Shown: positions 1 to 35,626 of the stretch, piece by piece
Layout of the letters: each line of letters begins with the position of its first letter
Numbering within the stretch: position 1 is the first letter of the stretch
Assembly (NCBI GenBank): GCA_022605955.1
Contig: JAKCOZ010000015.1
Coordinates: forward strand, 2,981,287 to 3,045,286
Direction: 5' to 3'
From: Rallus limicola
Lineage: Eukaryota; Chordata; Aves; Gruiformes; Rallidae
Length of the DNA: 64,000 nucleotides
Position numbers and translations under genes: made by a program
Notes under the pieces: model-generated
Database searches by the model: none
What the model saw: the letters and a program-made list of their open reading frames with translations, nothing else
What the model was told of the DNA's origin: nothing

Positions 1-1810
<1,810 letters not shown>

Positions 1811-2049
1811 GCCCCGGTCCCAGCCCCCCAACCGCCCACCCCCACCCCACCCCTGCAGCCAGCACCCTGCCCCCCCCCCCCCCCCCTCCATCCTCTCCCC
1901 CTCCCCGCCTCCATCCCCCTGCCCTCCCCGCCCCGGGGATTTTACCTGCTCAGCCCTGGAGCCACCCCTGGGTGGGGCTGTGGTCCCTCTCCTCCCCCAG
2001 CAGCCCCCCCCCACCAGTGCCACCAAATGCTAGGGGGGGTCCCTTGTAA

Positions 2050-2140
2050 CCATGGAGCTGGGTGGTGTGAGGGGTCCCCTGGGTGGTGTGAGGGGTCCCC
2101 TGGGTGGTGCGAGGGGTCCCCTGGGTGGTGCGGGTCCCTG
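2050..2140. repeat. 22-bp tandem repeat, about 4 copies
   Basis: The unit GGGTGGTGTGAGGGGTCCCC plus TG is repeated nearly perfectly. Copies 3 and 4 share a T-to-C change (GGTGCGAGG). Confidence 0.85.
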
Positions 2141-2879
2141 GCACCTTTGGAGCTGGGGAGGGACTGGGGAGCCCTGCGTACCCCTTGGAGCTGGCCAGTA
2201 CTGGGGGTCCTGTGGGTGCTGAGGGTCCCTGGGTATCCTGCTTTCTTGGGGGGTTGCAGGGTGCTGGGGGTCTCCAGTACCCTTGGAGCTTGGTAGTGCT
2301 GAAGGTCTCTGGGTGCCCCCTGGAGCTGAGGAGTCCTGGAGGGGTCTCCAGGAGTGTCTTGGAGCTGGAGGGTTCTGGGGGTCCTCAGATGACCCTTGGC
2401 ACTAGGGAAGTGCGGGGGGAGGGGAGGGGCTCTGGGCAACCCTTGGTGCTGGGGGGTCTCTTAGGGTGCTGCAGTGTGTTGGGGGCCCCTGGTATCCCTT
2501 GTAGCTGAGGGGTGCTGGGGGGGTTCCGTGGGTGTTAGGGCTCCTGGGTACCCCTTGGAGCTGCGCGTGGTCACTTGGGGGGCTGCAGGGTGCTGGGGGT
2601 CCATGGGTGCTCCTTGCACTGAGGGTCCCTTGGGGTGCTGGGTGCCAGGGGTGCCAGATCTCTCCCTGGGCCCAGGGTGACCCCAAGAACTGTGGTTCTA
2701 TGGGCTCCTGGGTGCCCCCATGCGGGACCGGGAGGGGGTGTCATGGTCCCCCCCAGTACCATCCCCAACTGATGGTCAGCAGCCCTGGGGGAGGGGAGGG
2801 GAGGGTCTGAGCCCCACAGCAGCATCCCAGCTCCTGCCGCAGGGGTCTCGCTCCCACCCTCATCTGCTGCCCCCAGGGA

Positions 2880-3400
2880 TGCTGCCAAGACCCTTGGGAT
2901 GCTGCAGAACCCCCGGAATTGATGCTGAGCCCCCAGGATGTTGCTGAGCCCCCAGGGATGCTGCTGAGCCCCCCAGGGATGCTGTTGAGCCCCCAGGGAT
3001 GCTGCTGAGCCCCCCAGGATGCTGCTGAGCCCCCCAGGATGCTGCTGAGCCCCCCAGGATACTTCCAAACTCCTGGGATATTGCTGAGACCCCAGGGATG
3101 TTGCTGAGCCCCCCAGGATGTTGCTGAGCCCCCAGGATGTCGCTGAGTCCCAGGGATGCTGCTGAGCCCCCCAGGATGCTGCCGAACCCCCCGGGCTGTT
3201 GCTGAGCCCCCCAGGATGCTGCTGAACCCCCAGGATGCTGCTCAGACACAGGGATGCTGCTGAGCCCCCAGGATTCTGCCGAACCCCCAGGATGCTGCTG
3301 AGCCCCCCAGGATGTCGCTGAGTCCCAGGGATGCTGCTGAGCCCCCAGGGATGCTGCTGAGCCCCCAGGATGTCGCTGAGCCCCCCAGGATGCTGCCAGC
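2880..3400. repeat. 19-21 bp minisatellite
   Basis: About 25 copies of a unit near CCCCCAGGATGCTGCTGAGC occur, with variants such as GATGTCGCTGAGTCCCAGG. The array lies between the convergent ends of GNAT1 and GNAI2. Confidence 0.88.
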
Positions 3401-3573
3401 CCAACCCGTGCCCCGCCTCCCACCCCTGGGCCCCGCCCCCCCCCGCCCCTACCCGGCGTAGCATCCCCCACCCCTGCCCCACCCCGGGGAGGGGGGGGGG
3501 GGGGGGAGGGGAGGTGACTTTCTGTATTTTGTAGGTTTTTGGGGTGGGGTTTTGTTTTTTTTCCTTTCTACAT

Positions 3574-3579
3574 TTTATT
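3574..3579 (-). terminator. GNAI2: Candidate polyadenylation signal of GNAI2
   Basis: TTTATT on the plus strand is AATAAA on the minus strand, about 1.28 kb downstream of the GNAI2 stop codon. It is the only canonical hexamer I noticed downstream of the GNAI2 stop before the repeat field, and U-rich sequence follows on the minus strand. Confidence 0.6.
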
Positions 3580-4859
3580 ATTTCAAACCCCGGAACAATT
3601 CGGTAAAACCCCGTGGGAAAAGCGAGGCCCTGACCCCAGCTGGGGCGCCCTCCCCCCCCCCCCCCTCCCCACTCTCCCCGGGCCTGGGGGTGGGAGGGGG
3701 TGTGGAAGTGGGGGGGGGGGGTGTGGGTACAGCGGTGGCCGCTTTCTGCAGCAGTCTCTCCTTGCCCTACAAACCCAGGCTTAGAAACAGGGTGGGTGGT
3801 GGGGAAGGGGGAGGGGGGGGGGGGGGGGAAGAGGGGCGGGTAGCACCCCCTACCCGGCGCTGCCGGTCCTTTGGAGGCAGGGCTGGGCAGGGTGGGGTGT
3901 AGACCCCCCCCCCTACCCCTCCAAGGCACTCGGTTGGGGGGTGGGCTGGCCCTGGAGGAGACGCAGCACGTAGCACTCCCGCTTCCAATAGCTCAGTAAA
4001 AAGGTGTCTTTAAAAAGCAACCTGGCCCCCGGCGCCTGCTGTGAGGGGGGAGGGGAAGGGGAAGTGTGGGGGGGGGAAGGGGGTGTGTGGGGGGGAAGGG
4101 GAGTGTTGGGTAGTGGGGTGTATGTGGGGTGCTGTGGGGGGGGGGGGTGTGGGGTGGGTGCTGTGGGGCAGTGTGGTGGTGGTGTATAGGGGGTTGGGGG
4201 GTGTGGGGCAGTGGTTTAGGCGCCGGTTTAGGGTGGGTGGGGGTGTGGGTTTGTTCTTTCCCCCCTCCCACACCCTTGTTTTCCCTTTCCCAGTTGCTAA
4301 CAGGAATGTTGGTGGCTGGTTTATCAGCCAGGTGGGGGTCCCCAGGGGACCCCTGTGTCCCCCTGCCCCGCACCAGCAACGCTTGAAATGTAAACAGTGA
4401 GAGCTGGGGGGGGGGGGCTCAGGGGGGGAATGGGGGTGCTGGGGGGGGAATGGGAGGGTTGGGCAGGGGTGGGGGTTGGCCCAGAGCCCAAGGTGGAACC
4501 TCATTTTCCCCAGGAAGGCAGAAAGGGTGACGCCGACGAGGGGGATGGGGTGGGGGCTGGCGGGGGGGGGGGGGTGTGTGGGGAGGTGGGGACACAGGCC
4601 CTGCCGCTCTGCTGGCACCCAAAAAGTCTCTGTGAGGTGGGGGGGTGGGGGGATGAATCCAAAAGAGAAGCAGGAGTGGGTGGGTGGGCGGCGCGGTTCT
4701 TCCATCACGGCACGGCCGGAGGTCCTAGGAGAGAGTGGAGGGTGGGGGGGGGGGGTGAGATGAGGGGGGTTGGGGCAGCACCCCTCCCATTGCTGGGAGG
4801 GGGGGGGCTCTATCACCCTTGTTTGGGGGGGGCAGGCACCCACCTGGCAGCGCCAGGGC
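3580..4859 (-). other. GNAI2: GNAI2 3' UTR, extremely G/C rich
   Basis: This is the interval between the GNAI2 stop codon and its likely poly(A) signal. It has long G runs on the plus strand (C runs in the mRNA) around 3650, 3710, 3815, 4135, 4410, 4560 and 4745. It also has a G4T-type tract at 4040-4220. No coding potential is credible here. Confidence 0.6.
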
Positions 4860-20460
<15,601 letters not shown>

Positions 20461-20484
20461 GGGTGGCCCAGCTCTGCGCGCGGG

Positions 20485-21390
20485 GCCCTGTCCCCGTGTC
20501 TGTCCCCGTGTCTGTCCGTGTGTCTGTCCCCGTGTCTGTCCGTGTGTCTGTCCGTGTGTCCCCGTGTCTGTCCGCGTGGCCCTGTCCATGTGTCTCCATG
20601 TCTGTCCGTCCGTCCATGTGCCCATGTCTTTCCGTGTGCCTGTGCCCATCCCCGTGTCCATCCACCCGTGTGTCCCTCTGTCTGTCTGTGTGTCCCTCTG
20701 TGCATGCGTGTGCACTGACTCCCTCAGCCCCTGTCTGTCCGTGTGTCCCCATCTGTCCGTGTGTCCCCATCTGTCCGTGTGTCCCCGTGTCTGTCCGTGT
20801 GTCCATGTGTCCCTGTGTCCGTCTGTGCTGTCCCTGTGTCTCTGTGCATGCATGTGCACTGACCCTGTGAGCCTGTCCCTGTCCGTGTGTCCCCCTGTCC
20901 GTCTGTGCTGCCTGTCCGTCTGTGCTGTCCCCATGTCTGTCTGTGCTGTCCCTGTGTCTCTGTGCATGCATGTGCACTGACCCTGTGTGCCTGTGTCCAT
21001 CTGTCCACGTGTCCCTGTGTCTGTCTGTACTCATATGTGCACTGACCCCATGTCCCCATGTCCGTCTGTGTGTCCCCACGTCTGTCCGTACTCACACGTG
21101 CACCCACCCCGTATGCCTGTATCCGTCCGCCTGTCCCTGTGTCTCTGTGCATGCGTGGGCACTGACCCTGTGTGCCTGTGTCCATCTGTCCCCGTGCGTG
21201 TCTGTCTGTACCCGTGTGTGCGCTGACCCCACGTGCCTGTGTCCGTGTGTCCTTGTGCCTGTGCTGCCCCCGTGCCTGTGCACGGGTGGGCACTCACCCC
21301 ACGTGCCCATGTCCATCTGTCCGTGTGTGCCCATGCCTGTCCATACACACATGTACACCCTGTGTGCCTGTCACGCCGCGTGCCGTCCCT
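20485..21390. repeat. Degenerate GTGTGTCC/TGTCTGTCC minisatellite between GNAI2 and SLC38A3
   Basis: About 0.9 kb is built of short words such as GTGTCTGTCC, GTGTGTCCCC and CATGCATGTGCACTGACCC. A longer module containing TCTCTGTGCATGCATGTGCA recurs near 20695, 20840, 20955 and 21140, giving a higher-order period of roughly 100-150 bp. It fills the gap between the GNAI2 CpG island and the SLC38A3 3' end. Confidence 0.88.
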
Positions 21391-21427
21391 CGCCCCAGTG
21401 ACCCTCAGACCTGGGCACGTTCACACG

Positions 21428-21433
21428 TTTATT
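21428..21433 (-). terminator. SLC38A3: Polyadenylation signal of SLC38A3
   Basis: TTTATT on the plus strand is AATAAA on the minus strand, about 1.35 kb downstream of the SLC38A3 stop codon. The interval 21434-22778 is then the 3' UTR. It is GC-rich, has C runs near 21550, 21655 and 21715, and shows no other coding sequence. Confidence 0.75.
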
Positions 21434-22778
21434 GGGAGGGGGTCTGGGCCGGCCTTACAGCCCGTGCCCCCCCCGGATAAGTTACACGCGTCACCCCGGC
21501 TGGGCACAGGGTGGCCATGGGGTTGGGGGGCTGGTGGGGACCCCCCCAGGCCATGCCCCCCCCCCCTTGCTATGTACAGAGCCCGGTGCGCCCGGGCAGC
21601 GGTGCGGCCACAACACCCACCCTATGTACAGCATCAGTAAAAAGCGGGCCCCCCTCCCCCCCCCCCTAAAAAAATACATCTCTGATGTACTGTGCTGCGG
21701 GACACCCCCTCTGCCCCCCCCCCCCCAATCCCCAGTGCTGCCCACCCTGCCTGGCTGCCCGTCCCCCCCCCACCCCGGCTCAGAGGGAGGTGGGGGTTAG
21801 AGAACACCTCCCTGGGTTTTGGCATGGGGCATCCCAGCAGCGAGGGGAGGGGATTGGGGGGGCGGGGGGAGCGCTGAAGGGGGTCCCCGGGCGCCGGCCC
21901 TGGGTGCAAGGCAAATGGGACCAGCTTGGGTTGCGGGGGTGCCCGTCACCCTAAGCGTCTGGGCACACGGGGGGGGTGGCTCTGGAGCCCCGAGCTGGCC
22001 TCCCAATGAGTGCTGCCCTCCAACCCCCCACATTCCCCACCCCTGTGCCTTTTTTGGGGGGCAGCCAAACCCCAGCTGAGGCAGGATGCAGTGGACACCG
22101 AGCCCTCCGCAGCTCTGACACCTCCCCGGAGCGATGCACCCGGGCCCCCCTGGGGGGGGTCACTGGGGGTCCCATCTGTGGACACCGGGAGCCAGCCATG
22201 CCCCCAGCAGGCTCAAGAACAGCAACCCCGGTGCCACCAGCCACAGCAGGGCCACGCTCGCCCACGGGGGCCCCCCCAGTGCCGGGCTGATGGGGTGGCA
22301 GCTCTGCGGGGAGAGGGCGGGGGGCTTGGGCAGGGCTGGGGCAGACACCGTCCATCAAGGGGTGTGGGGGGGTCAGGAAAGTGCCTCAGCCCTCGGTGCC
22401 CCATGCCCCTGGCAGCACCGGCGGCTCCGGGGCGCAGGGACGAGCTCCAGCTGACAGCCAGCTCCCGGTGAGGTAGGGCGGTGTTATTCTCCCGCTTTAC
22501 AGGCGGGGGAAACTGAGGCAGGGACAGGACCCAGTGGAGCGGGGGGAACACACGCAGCACCTGCCCTGGGCTCACTGCCCCATCCTGGGCACAGGTCGGA
22601 GGGTCCCCGTGCCAAGCCATGGCACAAACCCCCTCACCACCACCGCGGGTGATGGGCAGCGACGGCAGAAGGTCCCCAGGGATGCCTGGCGGGGCCGTGG
22701 CATGGGGCTGCGCCCGGGGCCGGCTCTCCCTGGGCACCGGGTGGTGGTGGGCAGGTTGGCATGGGGACCCGGTGCTGG

Positions 22779-28167
<5,389 letters not shown>

Positions 28168-28205
28168 GGCAGGGCGATGGGTGGGCTCTGAGCTCTCCTC
28201 AGGCT

Positions 28206-31200
28206 CTGCAGGAGGAGGGCAACAGGGGTCTGGTTCTGGGCAGGTGCACTGCCAGAGCCCCCTCATGGTGGGGGGGGATCCCATGAAGCCCCACATCCAG
28301 CGGGGATGCCGGAGTGAGACTCGGCAGCAGTGCTGGTGGCACGGCAGGGACGGGCAGCCAGGGGTGAGGACGCACCTCTCCTCTCTGCTGACCCGGCGCA
28401 CACCAGCCACCCCAGCCCCTCGCCCAGCCAGCTGTCTCACTGCCCACCCCCGGCACCATTCCACTCCCACTGGCCCCAGAGCCTCTGCCCACAGTACCTG
28501 CCCACCTCTGGTCCCTGCCTGCAGCTCTCAGCTCCGCACCTCAGTTTCCCCCGCTGGAGACGGGCACCGACAGGCGAGCAGGGACGCCCTGGGAGGGCAG
28601 CTGGGGACGGGGTGGGGAGCTCAGGGACCCCCCAGCCACCGCCGTTACGTAAAGCCTGCGGCGCTGCTCAGCACGAAGGGCTCGCCCGCATCCTGCTGCC
28701 CAGGGCCAGGGTGCCAAGGCAGGGGGCTCGGGGGCACGTCAGGGCTGGACAAACGGAGCAGGAAAGAGCGCGGGGCTGGGAGACAGCTCCTTGGCAGGGG
28801 AAGGCGGTCGGGCTGCCGAGCGCGGGACGCCTTGGCACGCCGCACAAAGCTGCCTCTGTGCGAGCCCCGGCCCTCCCCGCCCCGCTGGGATCGGCACAGG
28901 GTGGCTTTCTGGGGCAGACTGGCAGCCAGGGCAGGGTCCCCTGACACCCCCCAACCGTCCTGCGGGACTGGGGTCCTCCCTGTCCAGCTGGGGGGGCAGG
29001 GGGTCTCCATTTCAGGGGTTCCTCAGCCTAAGGCCAGGGCTGGTTGGGACATGGTGTGGGCCAGGGAGGATGCTGCCGCCCATCACCCCAGTGCCTGGGC
29101 TCCCACTGGGACCAGTCTTTGTGTTCTCAGGGGACTGGCAGCCCTGGGGACCAGGCGAGTCTTCCCATAACACTGCTGGGGCAGGAGACGCTGGAGACAG
29201 CAGCCCCCCAGCACGCCAGGGATGCACAGCACAGTGGGGTGCAAGCACCCCAATGCTCCTGAACTGCTGTCCTGCCTGTCCCTGCCCACCCAGGCCACCA
29301 AAGAGACTCAACAGGGTCATCCCAGGCTGTACACTGGCTACTGGTGGTGCTGGGGTGCCTGAGACCCTAAGGCTGTGATAGGGTGGGGTGGGGGGCACAT
29401 GGCTGGGCCACCCACTTCCAGCACCCGACCCGGTGGGGAAACTGAGGCAGGGCGCAGGCCAGCAGGGACCAGCATGGGGAGGCTCAGCCATGGGGTGGGG
29501 GGGGGGAGTAGAGGGAAGAGCAAGGCAAGCGCTGGGCGATGATTTATCCCCTCTGCTAGGCCTCCGCTTGGGCCAGATCCAGGCCCGAACAAGGCTGCCA
29601 GCACATCCAAACGCTGCCGTTAACTCTGCGCCTTCCCACCGCTGTGGGCAGACACCGCTGAGCCCACCGAGGCTCAAGGGGGGGCTGCCAGGCCCCCGGT
29701 GCTCCATTGCCTCCCCAAACCTCCCCCTCACCCCCAGCGCTGCCAGGCTACCCGCAGGTAGGCCTCCACTGCCACCCCATGGGTGGGCGGTCAGCCCGCT
29801 GCCCCTGCCCGCTGCCCCACGGGCGCCGGGGAGCCGGGCACTCTCCTCTCCGGCTCCTTTCTTCTCCCAGGTTATAATTACACCTCTCGGGGCGGCGCAG
29901 GAAATGCCAGCCTCTTTTCCCCAAGCGCCTCTCGGAATAGCAAGCGGCACAGCCCGGCTCATTTCGCATGCACCATGCTTCGCACCGCCACCCAGACGCT
30001 TCCTCCCGCCGGGCAGCTCTGGCACGGCCCTGGCACAGGCCTGGCACAGCCCCGGCGCTCAGCGCCATTGCTGGCCCCGGCCTTTGCCCCTCGGCCAGGG
30101 TCTCCGGTGGTGTGGGGAGGAGTAGGGGGGATGGAAGGGGGAGGGAATGGGAGACGCTTCGATCGGGCAGAGCGTGCCCGGCCTGCCGCTGTTTGCCTTG
30201 TGATAAGGCCAAGTGAACAACAAATACATGGGGTGGCACATGGCCCCGGGGGGTGGGGAGGGTCCCCAAAGGTTGGGGGACAGCGGGTACAGCCCCGTCC
30301 CTGTGTGCTCACCCTGGCTGGGCAGCCTCCATGCCGGTCAAAGAGCATCTCCCTGGGATCTCTTCCTACCATGTGTGCCGACCTCAAGAACGGCAGCCCG
30401 TGGCAGGACAGACATGGCACTGCCCAGGCAGGGTGCTGCCGTGCCCACCGCCACCTTGGGTGGCCTATTTGCTGAGTGCCATCGTCCTCACCAGCACTGC
30501 CAGCCCCAGTGCCCGCTCATCCACCCTGATGGTATGGACAGGGCCACGTGCGTGGCCATGGAGCCCCCCGCTCTGGTGCCCATGGCCGTGTCCCTGGGGG
30601 TGCTGAGCCAGCTGAGCTCATTTCCCAGCATCCGCCGCTCCGCTGCCCGCCGGCTCCGCGTGACATGGACAGTGACGGCCGCGCTGCACCGAGACCTCCC
30701 ATCTCTCCATGGCTCTCCCAAGCAGCTCCTGCCATCAAGTAGGGGACATCACCCACCTCACTGACCCTCTGGTACGGACAGGTTGCCCCGAGTGGGGCCC
30801 CGGTGCCGTCCTGGGGCCCCGGTGCCATCCTGCACCCCCTGCACAGGGAGCACAGAGCCGTATGCGTGGGGCCGCACGTACCCTCCCGCCGGCCACGTCT
30901 GCGCGCCGGGGCGGCTACATTTGGTCTCGCACGTCGCGTCCCAGCCAGCACGGAAGCCTGCTCCCCCCGCGCCAGGACAGGGACACGTGTGGGGCGGGCG
31001 GCAGGTCTCCCCATCCCTGTCCTGGCAGGCAGCCCTCACCCAGCTCCTGCCAGCCTTCCCAGGGGGCTGGGACACCGCAGCAGTAGGAGGTAGGGGGGGC
31101 AGGGGGGGTGTCTGGCTGTGCAACAACTCGCAGAACGACACCCCGCTCCCACCCAGACCTTTTTTGAAAGGTGGAAAATCTGAGCTGGGAGCAGGGCACA

Positions 31201-34200
31201 GCGAGGGGTGGGGGTGTGGGCGGTGAGGCAGGGGACCTGTGTCCTTGATGCCCCAGGGGGGAAAATGTTGGACGGGGGGTCCGTGGCGGCTGGGAGGGTG
31301 GCAAGGAGGGTGCGTGTCACTGGGAGGGTCCAGCTGAGCCCTGTCACAGCCCCATCCCAACCCGTGCACGGAGAGGACAGGGGCACTGACAGCTGCCAGT
31401 ACCCACACAGACCCACCGCATCCCCATGGCTTGTGACACCCACCCGTGGGTACCCCCTGCCCTCACTCAGGGTGGGACTAAAGCCCCACATCCTTCAGGC
31501 TGGGGAACCCACAGGGCAGAGACCTCCTCCCCATCCCCTGTCCCTCTGCAGATGAATCCCAGATAATCCGCCCCATCTGGGCCCGCAGGACTATTCCGGG
31601 TGGTAATCCGGCTTTAGCACCAAGCCTGCTGCAGCTGCTGGCCTGCGTGCTCACAGCCAGGTACCCCGCTGTCCCCCGGGCTGGCTGGGGGGCCAGCAGC
31701 AAGGTCCCCCCTCCCCAGCCCCGGTCTGTGCCTGCCCAGGCAGCTCTTTGGGTTTCAGCAGGGCTGGGCAGGCGCGGGTCTCATGTTGCCCAGGACTGGG
31801 CTGGGGACGGAGCCCTCCCAGAGGGGCCAGCACAGAAGGACCACCAGGCATGTCTCCCCACAGCCACAAGCCCCCAGCCTTGGGGTCACCCCCAGCATCA
31901 CTGCAGAGCACAGGGCAAACCCCAACCTGGGGTCCCATGTCAGTGCCCTGGACTGCTGCTGGTGATGGAGGGACCCCCGGCACGGGGTCTTTGGTCAGGA
32001 TTGCTGCTGAGCACAGGGTGACTCCCAGCCAGGTGTCCCCGGTCACCCCCTGGTACCGCTGGGGCAACAGCTCAAACCTAGGGGGCCCTTAGGCTTCACC
32101 TCCCTAAGGAGGCTGGACCCCACCAGGGCAGTGGGGACCCCTCTCCACAGAGAACCCCCCTGGGGCAGCCCTGGGAGCCCAGGCCCTGGGAGCAGAGCCA
32201 GCCCGACCCCGTGGAGCAGGGCCTGCCCTTCCCCCCTGGCGCACGCAGACGTGGCTTTCCCCCTGACCTGCCTTCCTAAAATTAGCACCCCAAACCTGTT
32301 TTTAAATCTACAGCATTCCTCCCCCCCACCCCCCTCCCACCACCTCCTGGCCCAGCAAAGGCAACGCCAGCATCCCGCCTCCCCCAGGGCAGCAGCCACC
32401 CAGAAGGACAGATCCAGCTGCTGTGGGGAACCGGTGCAGAGACACGGGGAGGGACGGCTGGGGACAACCTGCTGGTGCACACTGGAGAGCTCCTCTGGGT
32501 ACCCCCCTCCCTAAACAGCCCTGCTGGAGAGCCCCATGAGACAGCCCCACAGAGACCCTCCTGGTAGCCCCTCCAGAGACCCGTGCTGCCCAGCCCCACA
32601 CCCGGTCCCCATGTGAGCTGGACAGCGTGGTGTTGCTCCTGGGCTCACCCAGCGCTGGGGCAACCCAGAGCCCCAGCCCCAAACCCTGCGGTGTGTGCTC
32701 GGCACAGTCACTGCTCCAGCCAGGGCAAGCAAGAAGCAGCTTTCTAAGCCACCATCCCAGCCACCGTCACCTGCTGTGGCAGCTTGGGGACATCCCTACC
32801 CCACTGGGAGAGGTGTCCCCTGGGGTCTTCCCTCAAAGAGCACAAGCAGCCCCCCAGCCCTTGGGGACAGCTCTGTCCCAGCCCTTGGGGACATGCTGGA
32901 GCGTGCCAGCGGCCGAGCTGGCTTGTGGCCACCAGTCCCAGCACCGTTCCACAGCAATGGACGTGCTGGGACTGGGACACACTGGGGAGACCAAAGGCAC
33001 GTGGGGAAGGGGCGGCAAAGCCAAATATCATCACAGGGAGGGTCTTCCAGTGCCTCTTCCAGTGATTCCCAGTCAGGCACTCACCCTGGAGTGAGCGGGG
33101 GGCTGCAGCACTGGTACCGGCCACCACCGTCACACTGGGTCTTCCTGTATCCAAGCACCAGTGCCAAGGTGAGCTGGGAAGAGCGGTTGGGAAACTGAGG
33201 CCAGGCAAGAGGAGCTGTGCCCAGCACCAGGACAGCCCTGGCTGCCACAGACACAACCTGGCATGGAGGAAAGGGGCTGAGCCTGTGCAGGATGAGGCCA
33301 AGCAGCAGAGGCAGCTGGCAGCGTGGGCACAGGGATGGGGTGGGCGCAGAACACACGCAGCACAGCCACAGGGTAAGGAGCTCAGTGCCACCCAGGGAGG
33401 CCAGTGACACAGATGGTGGTGTGGCGGGGACTGAGGGGCAGGTAATGCCTGAAGAAGCCACGTTGGGTTTCCTGTCGCACCCCTGGAGTGCCTTGGAGGC
33501 AAAGATGCTTTCCAAGGGTCCCTAAAACACCCCCAGCCTTGGGGGCGTGACACCAAGGAGCCAATGGCAAAAAATCCGGGCAGCACCAGGGACATCGGGC
33601 AGGATGTGCCCCCCACCACTGCACACCCCCTGTCCCAACCAGCGACCCTGACCTGCCACCACCAAGCCACCCACCCCCATCCTGGGCACAGCAGGGCCAC
33701 GCAGCCAGCCCCGGCCCTGCGTCAGTGGCTGGGGAGGTGCACCGAGGCCGAGACCCACGCAGGGAGTGGGGTTTGGGGCAGGGGGGGGGGGGGGCCGTCC
33801 CGTCCCGTCCCGCCTGTGTTTTCTCAAGGCTGCGTTTCCAAAGCAGCCCGTGGGATCCCGCTCCTCTCCCCCCGTCCCCGTGCGCCAAGGAAAACAGGCT
33901 CTGCCGGTGGCTGCAGCCCCGGCGTGTGATTACAGCTGCAGCGCGGCCGGGTGCTGTGGGGCCTTTGCGCCGCGGCCAGGCTCCCCGCAGTGCCTGCAGT
34001 CCCCCCCCCCCCCCCCCATGTCACCCCCAGGCCACTCAGGGTGCCCCCGATACCCCTCCCGCAGCGCTCCTGGCTGCCAGAGCCAGGGCGCACCAGCGCT
34101 TGGTTCCCAGCGAACAAGGAGGCATCCTGGAGGCGTGGGGGGCTTTCTGTGGGGTACCCCCCCAGAGCCGGGGAGAGGGGGGGGGGGAACGCGTGCTGCT

Positions 34201-34500
34201 GGCCCGCAGCAGGGACCGGGCAGGTCTAACGGCTCAGCTTGGTCGGGATCCAAAAGCCAGTGGAAAATTCCCCGTCTCCTCCGTGGCAGCTCAGCGCAGC
34301 CGTGCCCTCCGCAGCCAACCAGGGCGCAGCCCCACGCCGGGGCTCTGTGTCCCCTTCATCCTACCCGCCTCGAACTTTGCCGGGGTCCCCTGGCTCGCCT
34401 GCGCCCCCCTAGAGCGGTCACCCGCCGTGCCTCAGTTTCCCCACCGGTAAGGTTCGCCTCGGCCAGAGCGGGGCCGCCGTGCCGGCTGGCGTGGGACACG
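28206..34500. other. Gene-free interval, probably the 5' intron of SLC38A3
   Basis: If the noncoding exon near 35.4 kb belongs to SLC38A3, this stretch is its first intron. I see no coding exon, RNA gene or recognisable transposon. Sequence is GC-rich and largely unique, with a G run at 33780-33794 and a C run at 34001-34017. Confidence 0.5.
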
Positions 34501-34550
34501 CGTGGCCGGTGGGAACGCCATGTGCCTCCCGCCTCTCCGCGCCAGCCAGG

Positions 34551-34560
34551 GCTATAAATA
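34551..34560 (+). promoter_or_regulatory. Isolated TATA-box-like element
   Basis: GCTATAAATA lies within GC-rich sequence, and CpG-dense sequence follows. No recognisable gene starts downstream on the plus strand. A second AT-rich block (34711-34745, AAATAAATATATATAAAAG) lies 150 bp further. The assignment as a promoter is a motif-level inference only. Confidence 0.35.
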
Positions 34561-34899
34561 CCCTGGCCCGGGGGACGCGGCGTGCGTGGCCCAGCGGGGG
34601 CCCCCGGCAGCACCCACGGCGGCCGGCATCGCTCCGCGCCCCGGCACCCCGACACCTGATCCCGGCTGGCCCCGCGTCCGGCCCCTCGACACCCGCGTCC
34701 TGCCCGCGCCCATTAAAAATTAAAGCGGAAAAATAAATATATATAAAAGGGAAAGGAGAAGGGGTCTGGGGGATGGGGGGCGGGGGGGGGGGGGAGGGTG
34801 TTAGCAGCAGCAGCAAAGCAGGTGGCAATGCCGGACCCCCACCCCGGGCAGGAGCTTTGCCTGGGGGAAGAGCGGCTGTGCCCCCCCCCACCTCGGCGG

Positions 34900-35620
34900 G
34901 ACCTGTGTCGTGTGTCCCCCCCCTCACCGAGAGGGGTTCGGCACCCGGTGGGGGGGGAAGTGCCCGGGGAAAAGCAAAGCAAACAGCCCGGGCGCTGCCA
35001 CTTGCCGAGCCCCCCCAGGGATTGCCAGTCGTGTCCCCCCCCCCAATTTCCCCCCCAGGGCTGCCGGGCCGGCGGGGGGAGCTGTCCGGCCCCGGCGCGT
35101 TTGGGGAGGGGGGAAGCAGGGGGCTGCGGAGCGCGCCGGGCTGCGGGAGCGGGGGGAGAAGGGAGCTGGATCGGGAGAAGGTGTGTTTGGGGGGGGGGGG
35201 GTGTTAGGATGGGGTGCAGGGGGGGGCGCGGAAGGGAGGGAAGGGCTCCAGACCCCCGGCAGCCCTCAGCCACGGAGTTCGCTGAAAGAGAAGGCAAGAA
35301 GCAAAGCGGGGGAGGGGGGGAGTTCGTGTAACTGGGGAGACTGGGAGGGACTGGGGCTCTTACCTGCCCCGCTCTCCGGCGGTGCCTCTGCTGGGCCAGC
35401 AGCCCCCCAGTCCCGCAGGTCAGAGCCTACCCCGCGCCCGTAATCCTGCTGGAGCCGGAGATTAAACCGGAGCCGGGCCCGCCCACCAGCGCCGCGGCTC
35501 CCAATCTCCGAGCTGCCGGGGAGGGACCGGCCGAGGCGGGCAGCGCACCCGGCCCCCGCCTCGGCCCCGCCCCCGCCTCGCCCTCTGCCCCATCGCCTAC
35601 CGCCGTCGTCCCTCCGGGCA
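34900..35620 (-). promoter_or_regulatory. SLC38A3: CpG island with candidate SLC38A3 5' noncoding exon
   Basis: The sequence is CpG-dense. On the minus strand a strong donor (CAG then GTAAGAGC) reads out of the island, with the exon side starting at 35364 and running up to somewhere around 35480-35620. SLC38A3 needs an upstream noncoding exon on this strand, and this is the nearest good candidate, about 7.2 kb from its first coding exon. Transcript data would be needed to link them. Confidence 0.45.
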
Positions 35621-35626
35621 TCACCG

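Larger units (their letters stand above)
1811..3540 (+). other. GNAT1 3' flank / presumed 3' UTR with degenerate repeats
   Basis: No AATAAA was seen downstream of the GNAT1 stop, so the transcript end cannot be placed. The stretch has poly-C around 1871-1886, a 22-bp repeat at 2050-2140, degenerate repeats built on CCTTGGAGCTG and GTGCTGGGGGTC from 2140 to 2720, and a minisatellite at 2880-3400. No conserved coding sequence is visible. Confidence 0.6.
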
